Source: Algoriphagus sp. (GTDB lineage: Bacteria; Bacteroidota; Bacteroidia; Cytophagales; Cyclobacteriaceae). From it: a stretch of 61,886 bases of DNA. This document shows, piece by piece, positions 35,737 through 43,707 of the stretch. Made by a program: the position numbers and the translations under genes. Position 1 is the first letter of the stretch. The number at the start of each line of letters is the position of its first letter. Under the pieces are notes generated by a model that ran no database searches, was not told the origin of the DNA, and was given only the letters and a program-made list of their open reading frames with translations. The DNA is taken from assembly GCA_018336015.1 (NCBI GenBank), contig JAGXQZ010000055.1, positions 1 through 61,886 of the forward strand, written 5' to 3'.

Positions 35737-37023
35737 ATGAACCCAACTACATTCCAGTACTCCGAGTCTTTTGCCCGTGAAATGGACGCCAAAGATTCGC
35801 TAGCGTATTTCAGATCCCGATTTCACTTTCCCAAAGTAAACGGTCAGGAAGCCATTTACTTCTGCGGCAACTCACTCGGTCTTCAGCCTAAAACCGTCAA
35901 AGATCAACTCGAAAAGGAATTGAACAACTGGGCGGAGTTGGCGGTGGATGGGCATTTTCATGGCGAGGATGCCTGGTATCATATCCGTAAAAAATCAAAA
36001 CCTGCTTTGGCCGAAATCCTTGGCGCCCACGAGCATGAGGTGGTAGCGATGAACAACCTTTCAGTCAATTTGCACCTGCTGATGGTTTCTTTTTACCAAC
36101 CGACCAAAGAGCGATACAAAATTATCGTCGAAGCGGGAGCTTTCCCATCAGATCAATACATGCTGGAGACCCAAATCAAATTCCATGGGCTCGATCCGTC
36201 AGATACCTTGGTCGAACTCAGTCCAAGACCGGGAGAAAAGACCCTTCGAACGAAGGATATATTAACCGAAATCCGCAAGCAAGGGAACTCCCTAGCAATG
36301 GTGAATATGGCCGGAATCCAATATTACACCGGACAGCTTTTTAATATGCAAGCCATCACCCAGGCTGCCCATGAAGTAGGTGCAGTGGCAGGCTTCGATC
36401 TGGCTCATGCCGCTGGAAATGCCCTCTTGAAGCTTCACGATTGGGATGTGGATTTTGCGACCTGGTGCAGCTACAAGTATTTGAATTCAGGACCGGGAAA
36501 CGTATCTGGGATTTTCGTCCATGAACGCTATGCTGAGCGACCCGATCTGCCACGCTTTGCGGGTTGGTGGGGACATGACGAAGGCGAGCGCTTCCGAATG
36601 GAAAAAGGGTTTGTCCCCATGTACGGCGCTGACGGCTGGCAATTAGCCAATTCTAATGTCTTGGCTTTGGCGGCACATCAGGCTTCTTTGGATATTTTTC
36701 AGGAAGCAGGAATAGAAAATCTCCGGGCAAAAAGCGAAAAACTGACCGCTTACCTTGAGTTCCTGATCGAGGAAATCAGCGGAAAATCAGGAGTTTTGGA
36801 AATTATCACCCCAAAAAATCCAGCTGAAAGGGGGTGTCAGCTATCTTTGCTTATCCATCGAGGCGGAAAAGCCGTCTTCGATGAGTTTTATAAACATGGC
36901 GTAGTGGGTGACTGGAGGAATCCAAACGTGATTCGATTGGCCCCTACCCCTTTGTATAACAGCTTCTTGGATGTGTTTCGCTTCGCAAAAATTCTGGAAC
37001 AATCCTTGGATAAATTCGCTTAA
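35737..37023 (+). CDS. kynU: Kynureninase KynU
   Basis: 428 residues from ATG at 35737. A TTG 51 bp upstream is possible but adds no recognisable sequence. A PLP enzyme that splits 3-hydroxykynurenine to 3-hydroxyanthranilate and alanine. The start is AREMDAKDSLAYFRSRFHFP, then YFCGNSLGLQPK, FDLAHAAGNALLKLHDW, the PLP-lysine motif WCSYKYLNSGPG, and FAGWWGHD. Middle gene of the set haaO-kynU-kmo. Confidence 0.96.
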   Translation: MNPTTFQYSESFAREMDAKDSLAYFRSRFHFPKVNGQEAIYFCGNSLGLQPKTVKDQLEKELNNWAELAVDGHFHGEDAWYHIRKKSKPALAEILGAHEHEVVAMNNLSVNLHLLMVSFYQPTKERYKIIVEAGAFPSDQYMLETQIKFHGLDPSDTLVELSPRPGEKTLRTKDILTEIRKQGNSLAMVNMAGIQYYTGQLFNMQAITQAAHEVGAVAGFDLAHAAGNALLKLHDWDVDFATWCSYKYLNSGPGNVSGIFVHERYAERPDLPRFAGWWGHDEGERFRMEKGFVPMYGADGWQLANSNVLALAAHQASLDIFQEAGIENLRAKSEKLTAYLEFLIEEISGKSGVLEIITPKNPAERGCQLSLLIHRGGKAVFDEFYKHGVVGDWRNPNVIRLAPTPLYNSFLDVFRFAKILEQSLDKFA

Positions 37024-37045
37024 TACCTACCGCGAAAACTAGCCA

Positions 37046-38398
37046 ATGAAAACCAATTCCATCACCATCTTGGGCGCCGGACTGATCGGCAGCTTGATGG
37101 CCATATACTTGAGACGTCAGGGTCTGGATGTACACATCTTTGACAAAAGACCTGATAAGCGAAAAGCAAGCTATTCAGAAGAAGGCCGCTCTATCAATAT
37201 GGCCCTAAGCCATCGAGGCTGGAAAAGTCTCGAGCAGGTTGGACTGAAGGACAAAGTTCTTCCCCTTGCAATTCCAATGTATGGACGGAAGATCCATGAT
37301 GAACATGGTAGCACCACCTTTATCCCTTACGGAAAAGCAAATCAGGCCATCTATTCCATTTCCAGAGGCAAGTTTAACCAACTGCTGACTGAGGAAGCCG
37401 ACCGACTGGGTGCAGAAATTCACTTTGAGTATAAATGTCAGGAGGTGGATTTCAGGAAACAGGAAATAACCTTTGAAACTCCCCAGGGACTGGAAAAACT
37501 TCAGCCACAGGTCATCATCGGAGCAGACGGAGCCTATTCTGCCCTGCGGATGTCCATGCAAAAGCAGATCCGGTTTAATTATAGGCAGGAATACATTTCC
37601 CATGGCTATAAGGAATTGACCATCCCGGCCACTTCTGAGGGAGAGTTTGCTATGGATCCCAACGCACTTCACATTTGGCCGAGGGGAAAATTTATGTTGA
37701 TTGCACTTCCAAATCCAGATAAATCATTCACCTGTACCCTTTTTCTTCCCTTTGAAGGTTCAAAGATCTGCTTTGAAAAGATCAAGGATGAAAAGGACTT
37801 GGAAACTGTCTTTAGGGCCTATTTCGACGATGCTTATCAGTTGATGCCGGATTTGAAAACCGAGTTTTTCAAAAACCCAACCTCGGCACTGATCAATGTG
37901 GAATGCTATCCTTGGGTTCAGGGAAATTCCCTGCTGATCGGAGATGCCTCTCATGCCATGGTGCCTTTTTACGGACAAGGGATGAACTGCGGCTTTGAGG
38001 ACTGCTACATCCTCAACCAGATGATCGAAAAACTGGGCACAAATTCTTGGGATTTGATTTTTGAAAAATTCCAGAAAAAGCGAAAGCCGGATACCGATGC
38101 CATCTGCCAGTTGGCCATGGAAAACTTCATTGAAATGCGGGATAGTGTGGCCGATCCGAAGTTTCAGCTACGCAAAAAAATTGAGGCTAAGCTTCATGAC
38201 CTGTATCCCAAAGAGTGGATTCCGCTTTACACCATGGTGACATTCTCGGATATGAGCTATGCCGAAGCCTATGCGCTTGGCAAGCTGCAGGAAGAAATCA
38301 TGGATAGGGTGATGGCCGATCCGCTGATCACTGAAAACTGGAATACCCTCGACTACGAGGATATCATCAACCAGATGGAAACAGCAAAAGCGGTGTAA
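37046..38398 (+). CDS. kmo: Kynurenine 3-monooxygenase
   Basis: 450 residues. FAD-dependent hydroxylase converting kynurenine to 3-hydroxykynurenine. The FAD loop is TILGAGLIGSLMAIYLRRQG, then GRSINMALSHRGW, IIGADGAYSALR, and LIGDASHAMVPFYGQGMNCGFEDC. The C-terminal helices end in MADPLITENWN. It lies 22 bp after kynU. Tryptophan dioxygenase and formamidase are not in this window, so the upper pathway must lie elsewhere or kynurenine is imported. Confidence 0.95.
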   Translation: MKTNSITILGAGLIGSLMAIYLRRQGLDVHIFDKRPDKRKASYSEEGRSINMALSHRGWKSLEQVGLKDKVLPLAIPMYGRKIHDEHGSTTFIPYGKANQAIYSISRGKFNQLLTEEADRLGAEIHFEYKCQEVDFRKQEITFETPQGLEKLQPQVIIGADGAYSALRMSMQKQIRFNYRQEYISHGYKELTIPATSEGEFAMDPNALHIWPRGKFMLIALPNPDKSFTCTLFLPFEGSKICFEKIKDEKDLETVFRAYFDDAYQLMPDLKTEFFKNPTSALINVECYPWVQGNSLLIGDASHAMVPFYGQGMNCGFEDCYILNQMIEKLGTNSWDLIFEKFQKKRKPDTDAICQLAMENFIEMRDSVADPKFQLRKKIEAKLHDLYPKEWIPLYTMVTFSDMSYAEAYALGKLQEEIMDRVMADPLITENWNTLDYEDIINQMETAKAV

Positions 38399-38412
38399 TA
38401 GCCGCTTTTTTT
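38386..38412 (+). terminator. Terminator overlapping the kmo stop codon
   Basis: AAAAGCGG (38386-38393) pairs with CCGCTTTT (38402-38409) around an 8-nt loop, then a T-run. The 5' arm encodes the last kmo codons and the stop codon lies in the loop. Confidence 0.85.
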
Positions 38413-38499
38413 GTTTTTTCTCCTACAGTTTTCACAGAAATGGACTCAGATTTCAACGGATTTTAAGCTTACCCAAATCACCTTGTCTGAATTTACTTT

Positions 38500-39531
38500 T
38501 CACAAATCAAACAACGTCCCACTCGCACCGGTTGGCTTGATTTTAAGGTGTTTGTAGGCTAACTCAGTAGCCATACGACCTCGGGAAGTTCGCTTCATGT
38601 AGCCTTCCTGGATGAGGAAAGGTTCATACACTTCCTCGATCGTCTCTGCTTCTTCCCCACAAGCAGTGGCGATGGTACTTAGTCCAACAGGTCCACCTTT
38701 GAATTTTTCGATGATCGTCAGGAGAATGCGGTTGTCCATTTCGTCCAGACCATTTTCATCCACATCGAGGGCATTAAGAGCGATTTTGGCGATTTCCAGC
38801 GTGATGGTTCCGTTTCCTTTGACTTCGGCAAAGTCGCGGGTTCGGCGAAGCAGCATGTTGGCTATACGTGGTGTCCCACGGCTACGACGGGCAATTTCAA
38901 AGGCAGCTACTTCATCGATTGGAGTTTGCAAAATCCCTGCAGACCGGGTCACAATATCGGTGAGCAATTTGGCATCGTAATATTCCAATCTTGAATTGAT
39001 CCCGAATCGGGCACGAAGCGGAGAAGTCAACAAGCCCGAACGGGTAGTGGCGCCAATCAGGGTAAACGGGCTGAGGGAAATCTGTACCGAACGGGCATTG
39101 GGTCCCGAATCCAGCATGATGTCAATCCGAAAATCCTCCATGGCAGAATAAAGGTATTCCTCCACAATGGGATTGAGGCGGTGAATTTCATCGATGAAAA
39201 GCACGTCGCCTTCCTCCAAATTCGTCAGCAAACCCGCCAAATCCGAAGGCTTATCCAAAACGGGTCCCGAGGTAATTTTGATCCCTGCCTGAAGCTCGTT
39301 GGCGATGATATTGCTCAACGTAGTCTTGCCGAGACCGGGAGGTCCGTGAAGCAAAACGTGGTCAAGAGGCTCTTTACGCTTTTTGGCAGCGTGAACAAAG
39401 ACCCGCAGGTTTTCGAGGATTTTGGCCTGACCTGTAAAATCATCAAAGCTCAGCGGACGCAATGCCCGCTCAAATTCCCGGTCTTTGGGACTTAAATTTT
39501 CCTCATCTCCTTTCAGGTAATCTTCTCTCAT
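38500..39531 (-). CDS. ruvB: Holliday junction branch-migration helicase RuvB
   Basis: 343 residues from ATG at 39531 ([20 protein letters not shown]). An upstream ATG at 39603 adds 24 unrelated residues. An AAA+ motor with Walker [17 protein letters not shown], Walker [12 protein letters not shown], sensor [10 protein letters not shown], the RARFGIN motif, and a C-terminal winged helix ([16 protein letters not shown]). It drives RuvA-bound junctions; ruvA is not next to it. Confidence 0.97.
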   Translation of the reverse strand: MREDYLKGDEENLSPKDREFERALRPLSFDDFTGQAKILENLRVFVHAAKKRKEPLDHVLLHGPPGLGKTTLSNIIANELQAGIKITSGPVLDKPSDLAGLLTNLEEGDVLFIDEIHRLNPIVEEYLYSAMEDFRIDIMLDSGPNARSVQISLSPFTLIGATTRSGLLTSPLRARFGINSRLEYYDAKLLTDIVTRSAGILQTPIDEVAAFEIARRSRGTPRIANMLLRRTRDFAEVKGNGTITLEIAKIALNALDVDENGLDEMDNRILLTIIEKFKGGPVGLSTIATACGEEAETIEEVYEPFLIQEGYMKRTSRGRMATELAYKHLKIKPTGASGTLFDL

Positions 39532-39614
39532 GTCGGTACGGATACGCACAAATATAAACAAAAGCCCATGCGGAGGACTTTGGAGTTTTAATCCATGGGT
39601 CAAAAAAATTGACC

Positions 39615-39622
39615 TAAATTTG
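39615..39622 (+). promoter_or_regulatory. Candidate -7 element before the ApbE-like gene
   Basis: TAAATTTG matches TAnnTTTG and ends 20 bp before the start codon at 39643. No matching -33 element was found at 19-21 bp. Confidence 0.4.
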
Positions 39623-39642
39623 AAAACGCAATTCTATCCGAA

Positions 39643-40701
39643 ATGAATCAAAACGCCCGCAAAAACCTCATATACTCCATAGTCCTCTTCTTGCTTGTTT
39701 TGGTCGTTTACTTTTTCAGATCGCTGAATAGTACACCTGCTGATACTTCCAATTTTACGGATGCAAATGGATTAGTCAATCTCAGTGGGGATTTCTTGGG
39801 TCAACCTTATCTGATACTTTATCATGGAGCCCAAAAAGTGGAAAAGTCTTCCATCGACTCGCTTTTGTCAGTTATTTCTCAAAAAACAGCGCTCACCTCA
39901 CCTACTTCCGACCTCTATCGGCTAAATCAAAATGACACCATTCTAAATCCATCCCCAGAATGGATTCAATTCATCAAAAATGCCCAGCAGGATCATGACC
40001 AGTCAAACAAAGCTTGGGATCCGAGCCTTGGGCCAGTTCATGCGGTTTGGAGTTTCTCGGCATCGGGAGCAAGACTTCAAGACAGTGTGGATGTAGGCCA
40101 AGTGCTGAGCAAAGTGGGACTTTCCAAAATCATTCTTACTGACAGTCTTATTCGAAAAACAACCTCGAACCTTTCCATCGACTTCACAGACTATGCTCAA
40201 GGCTTAGCGTTGGATCAGGTGTCAGCATATTTTGAAAAGAGTGGAATCTCAAATTACTTCCTTCAATTGGGACGATATAGGTTGGCAAAAGGCGTGAACG
40301 AAAAGCAAGAACTCTGGAAGTCCAAACTCTCCTATCCCGGTGATTCTTTGGGTTTGAGAAAAGAAGGTATTCTAGCCCTCCATGACAAGGCTTATGCCTC
40401 AGCAGGTGATTTTAACACCTATTACACTCAAGATTCTGTGAAAAAAGCCTTTCAATTGGATCCCCGAACTGGCTATCCGGTGAATCACGGGCTACTTGCA
40501 GTGAGTGTTTTGACATCCAGCACCCGAAAAGCCGGAGTCCTTTCCGAATCGTTGATGGTACAAGGGTGGAGGGAAGCAATGGCTCTGGATTCCGCAAATG
40601 CCGAGGTGGAAATGATTTTGATTTACCATGAAAAAGGATCAGGAATCAAGCTGTACGCCAGTCCTGAACTCCGAAAATTCCTCTCTTTTCCAGTCCAATA
40701 A
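39643..40701 (+). CDS. ApbE-like FMN-transferase family protein, catalytic motifs altered
   Basis: 352 residues. An N-terminal membrane anchor (LIYSIVLFLLVLVVYFF) precedes a domain that follows ApbE order: DLYRLNQND, AWDPSLGPVHAVWSF, SIDFTDYAQGLALDQV, ASAGDFNTYYT, LDPRTGYPV and LLAVSVLTS. ApbE normally attaches FMN to Thr of target proteins. Its usual hallmarks are missing: the GGE-type loop reads LGRYRLAKG, the AxAKG motif reads DYAQG, the HTI before DPxTGYP reads FQL, and the Mg-binding ADA..ST reads AGVLSES. I infer a diverged, perhaps inactive, member. Confidence 0.75.
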   Translation: MNQNARKNLIYSIVLFLLVLVVYFFRSLNSTPADTSNFTDANGLVNLSGDFLGQPYLILYHGAQKVEKSSIDSLLSVISQKTALTSPTSDLYRLNQNDTILNPSPEWIQFIKNAQQDHDQSNKAWDPSLGPVHAVWSFSASGARLQDSVDVGQVLSKVGLSKIILTDSLIRKTTSNLSIDFTDYAQGLALDQVSAYFEKSGISNYFLQLGRYRLAKGVNEKQELWKSKLSYPGDSLGLRKEGILALHDKAYASAGDFNTYYTQDSVKKAFQLDPRTGYPVNHGLLAVSVLTSSTRKAGVLSESLMVQGWREAMALDSANAEVEMILIYHEKGSGIKLYASPELRKFLSFPVQ

Positions 40702-40710
40702 AAACATAAA

Positions 40711-40725
40711 TGCAACATTATTGAA
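40711..40725 (+). promoter_or_regulatory. Possible Zur-type metal-responsive site upstream of the ZIP gene
   Basis: TGCAACATTATTGAA is an imperfect 7-1-7 inverted repeat (5 of 7 pairs) of the kind bound by Zur in some Bacteroidota. It sits where the spacer or -33 region of the downstream -7 element would be. Suggestive only. Confidence 0.4.
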
Positions 40726-40731
40726 TTTTTA

Positions 40732-40739
40732 TACCTTTG
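40732..40739 (+). promoter_or_regulatory. Candidate -7 element of the ZIP transporter gene
   Basis: TACCTTTG matches TAnnTTTG, 54 bp upstream of the ATG at 40794. A GGGAGGA stretch just before the start codon is an unusually good ribosome-binding site for this window. Confidence 0.55.
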
Positions 40740-40793
40740 TGGCAGTTAACCACTCAATTGCTCCTTTGAAATCGGGAGGATTGGAAAAAATTC

Positions 40794-41546
40794 ATGGGGA
40801 TAAATTTTCTATTACTCTTTCTCACCGCAATGTTTGCGGGCCTTTTGGTATTCTTTGCTCCCGTTTTTCGTGAGAAATATTTCAAGCTAGTCCTGGTATT
40901 TGCTGGTTCTTACCTTTTTTCGATTACCATACTCCACATCATTCCTGAGCTTTTTTCCAGTGATTTTGGAACTGGAGAAATGGGATTATACATTCTATTT
41001 GGCTTTTTACTACAGCAGCTTTTGGAATTTTGGTCTTCCGGTATTGAGCACGGTCACATCCACAAGCATCAGTCCGAAACTTCCAAAGGAGTAGTCACCC
41101 TGATGACTGGGCTATTTATCCATGCCTTTTTGGAGGGAACACTCTTATCACACGGGGATACTATCGCTAGCGGAAGTGAGGCCATCGATCACGTACACAG
41201 CAACAAAACCGTTTTACTGGGGATCATCATGCACAAGGGCCCCGCAGCCTTTGCCCTTACGGCAGTTCTTTCAGCCTCTCTGAGCAAAAAATGGACAATC
41301 ATCTTACTCACCATTTTTGCTTTAGCCTCTCCTTTAGGGATGTTTTCAAGTTCACTTTTTATCGAAAACGGTCTGTTGTCAAAGCAAGGAATTGGCATTT
41401 TGTATGGATTGGTAACTGGAGGTTTTTTGCACATTTCTACTACGATCTTTTTCGAAAGCAGCCCCCACCACAAATTTCAACTGAATAAACTGCTGGTAAC
41501 TTTTATTGCAGCTGCCCTTGCGATGGCCTCCGAGTACCTGATTTGA
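40794..41546 (+). CDS. ZIP-family divalent metal transporter
   Basis: 250 residues with about eight membrane segments. A His-rich cytoplasmic loop (EHGHIHKHQ) precedes the metal-path helices with HAFLEGTLL and HKGPAAFAL, the positions of the HNxxEG and HxxPE motifs of ZIP proteins, here in altered form. It should import Zn(II) or a similar ion. A possible Zur-like site upstream would fit zinc. Confidence 0.85.
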   Translation: MGINFLLLFLTAMFAGLLVFFAPVFREKYFKLVLVFAGSYLFSITILHIIPELFSSDFGTGEMGLYILFGFLLQQLLEFWSSGIEHGHIHKHQSETSKGVVTLMTGLFIHAFLEGTLLSHGDTIASGSEAIDHVHSNKTVLLGIIMHKGPAAFALTAVLSASLSKKWTIILLTIFALASPLGMFSSSLFIENGLLSKQGIGILYGLVTGGFLHISTTIFFESSPHHKFQLNKLLVTFIAAALAMASEYLI

Positions 41547-41578
41547 TAAAAATAGCTCAAAAGGCAGATTTTTATCAA
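41543..41578 (+). terminator. Hairpin overlapping the ZIP stop codon
   Basis: An 11-bp perfect inverted repeat TTGATAAAAAT / ATTTTTATCAA with a 14-nt loop; the stop codon lies in the left arm. It is A/T-rich and followed by CTTTTC rather than a clean T-run, so it is a probable but weak terminator. Confidence 0.55.
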
Positions 41579-41617
41579 CTTTTCAATGAACAGTTTGGAT
41601 TCTGTGCTAAGATTCAA

Positions 41618-41649
41618 GTATTTCATTTTTGATTAATAAAATGAAATAC
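41618..41649 (+). promoter_or_regulatory. 12-bp perfect inverted repeat ahead of the acetate-use operon
   Basis: GTATTTCATTTT (41618-41629) and AAAATGAAATAC (41638-41649) are exact inverse complements around TGATTAAT. It lies about 70 bp before DUF4212 and just before a -7-like TATTCTTTG (41657-41665, one base longer than consensus). Size and place fit a dimeric repressor or activator site; the regulator is unknown. Confidence 0.6.
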
Positions 41650-41717
41650 CCGAGAATATTCTTTGGCTTTATGCCAGAATTGGTTCGAGGATGATTCTAC
41701 CTAAAAACCCAAAATCC

Positions 41718-41981
41718 ATGTCTCAAGTATCTGAGAAAATGAAAAAGTACTGGAGGAAAAACCTTCGGACTTTGCTGATTCTTTTAGTGCTCTGGTTTGT
41801 CGTCTCCTTTGGTTTTGGCATCCTCTTGGTCGAGCCACTCAACTCCATTCAACTGGGGGGATTCAAGCTCGGATTTTGGTTTGCGCAGCAGGGTTCGATC
41901 TATGCCTTCGTTATTTTGATTTTTGTCTACGTGGCTCGGATGAACAAGCTGGATCGGGAGTTTGACGTAAACGAAGACTGA
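41718..41981 (+). CDS. DUF4212 protein, small subunit of a sodium:solute symporter
   Basis: 87 residues from ATG at 41718. The earlier ATG at 41691 adds nine residues. Two membrane segments (TLLILLVLWFVVSFGFGIL and QGSIYAFVILIFVYVA) with the family-typical KYWRKNLRTL before the first and KLDREF after the second. This small protein regularly precedes the VC_2705-type symporter gene, as here with a 1-bp gap, and is thought to form a complex with it. Confidence 0.9.
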   Translation: MSQVSEKMKKYWRKNLRTLLILLVLWFVVSFGFGILLVEPLNSIQLGGFKLGFWFAQQGSIYAFVILIFVYVARMNKLDREFDVNED

Positions 41982-41982
41982 C

Positions 41983-43668
41983 ATGGACATTCTTACCTGG
42001 ACCTACCTACTTGTAGGCTTAAGCTTTGCTTTGTACATCGGTATCGCTATTTGGACACGAGCCGGATCTACCCAAGAATTTTATGTGGCAGGTGGAGGAG
42101 TATCCCCTTTGGCCAACGGAATGGCAACAGCGGCGGATTGGATGTCTGCTGCCTCCTTTATTTCCATGGCCGGTCTGATTTCATTTGCCGGATATGACGG
42201 TTCGGTCTACCTCATGGGTTGGACAGGGGGATATGTGTTATTGGCTTTACTTCTCGCTCCCTACCTCAGAAAATTCGGAAAATTCACTGTTCCTGATTTT
42301 GTCGGCGACCGCTACTATTCCAATAAAGCCCGTGTCGTCGCGGTGATTTGTGCCCTATTTATTTCCTTCACTTATGTCGCCGGACAAATGCGAGGTGTGG
42401 GAATTGTCTTTTCCCGATACCTTGAAATCCCCATCGAATGGGGCGTGGTCATCGGGATGTGCATCGTGTTTTTCTATGCTGTCTTGGGCGGAATGAAAGG
42501 CATCACCTACACCCAAGTGGCGCAGTATTGTGTGCTGATCTTTGCCTACATTGTGCCTGCAATTTTTATTTCCATGCAGTTGACAGGCAACCCTATTCCC
42601 CAACTTGGGCTTGGTGGCACAGTAGAGGGAGGGGTTTCTTTACTTGAAAAATTGGATGGGGTGCTCACAGACTTGGGCTTTGCTGCTTATACCTCTGGGA
42701 GGAAAGGAATGGCCGATATGTTCATGATCACCCTAGCTTTGATGGTAGGTACAGCTGGTTTACCGCATGTGATTGTGCGATTTTTCACGGTGCCAAAAGT
42801 AAAGGATGCCCGACTCTCGGCAGGCTATGCCTTGGTGTTTATCGCCATCCTCTACACTACTGCCCCTGCTGTAGCAGCATTTGGGATCTACAATGCAATC
42901 CAATCTACCTCTGAGAAGGAAATCAGCGCTTTACCTTCCTGGGTTCAAAACTGGGAAAAGACCAATCTTATAAAAATAGATGATAAAAATGCTGATGGGA
43001 AAATCCAGTATCTGGCAGACCCAAGTGTCAACGAACTCACAATAGACAAGGACATTATGGTCTTGGCCAGTCCTGAAATCGCAGAACTCCCCAATTGGGT
43101 GGTAGGGCTTGTAGCGGCAGGTGCGATGGCTGCGGCGCTATCCACGGCAGCGGGTTTACTTTTGGTCATTTCCACCTCTGTATCCAGAGATTTGGTGAAG
43201 ACCTTCAAGCCGGAAATTTCGGAGAAAAAAGAACTCCAAATCGCCCGATTGGCAGCAGGTGGAGCCGTGGTGTTTGCTGGTTATTTTGGTGTGAATCCTC
43301 CGGGATTTGTGGCGGAGGTGGTTGCTTTTGCATTTGGCTTGGCGGCGGCATCCTTTTTCCCCGTCATCATTTTGGGAATCTTTTCCACCCGCGTCAATCG
43401 GGAAGGTGCCATTGCGGGAATGGTCACGGGCCTGGTATTCACCTTGGCTTACATTTCCTACTTTAAGTTTATCAATCCTGAATTGAACTCAGCAGCGCAT
43501 TGGTGGTGGGGTATATCTCCCGAAGGGATTGGTTCGGTGGGAATGTTTCTCAACATCCTCGTGTGCTATGCCGTATCCCTAGTCACACCTCCTCCACCTC
43601 AGGAAGTACAGGATTTGATTCAGGAGATCCGAATCCCAAAAGGAGCAGGAGAGGCTCACAATCATTAA
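41983..43668 (+). CDS. Sodium:solute symporter, acetate/pyruvate permease type (VC_2705 subfamily)
   Basis: 561 residues, about 13 membrane segments. Solute:sodium symporter marks include EFYVAGGGVSPLANGMATAA followed by DWMSAASFISMAG, and GLPHVIVRFFTVPKVKDAR. A soluble insert at about 305-370 (NADGKIQYLADPS) is usual for this subgroup. With acs directly downstream, acetate or a similar short acid is the likely cargo. Confidence 0.9.
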   Translation: MDILTWTYLLVGLSFALYIGIAIWTRAGSTQEFYVAGGGVSPLANGMATAADWMSAASFISMAGLISFAGYDGSVYLMGWTGGYVLLALLLAPYLRKFGKFTVPDFVGDRYYSNKARVVAVICALFISFTYVAGQMRGVGIVFSRYLEIPIEWGVVIGMCIVFFYAVLGGMKGITYTQVAQYCVLIFAYIVPAIFISMQLTGNPIPQLGLGGTVEGGVSLLEKLDGVLTDLGFAAYTSGRKGMADMFMITLALMVGTAGLPHVIVRFFTVPKVKDARLSAGYALVFIAILYTTAPAVAAFGIYNAIQSTSEKEISALPSWVQNWEKTNLIKIDDKNADGKIQYLADPSVNELTIDKDIMVLASPEIAELPNWVVGLVAAGAMAAALSTAAGLLLVISTSVSRDLVKTFKPEISEKKELQIARLAAGGAVVFAGYFGVNPPGFVAEVVAFAFGLAAASFFPVIILGIFSTRVNREGAIAGMVTGLVFTLAYISYFKFINPELNSAAHWWWGISPEGIGSVGMFLNILVCYAVSLVTPPPPQEVQDLIQEIRIPKGAGEAHNH

Positions 43669-43707
43669 ATTTCAACATTTTACATAAGCTCAAACTACCC
43701 TTTTATC

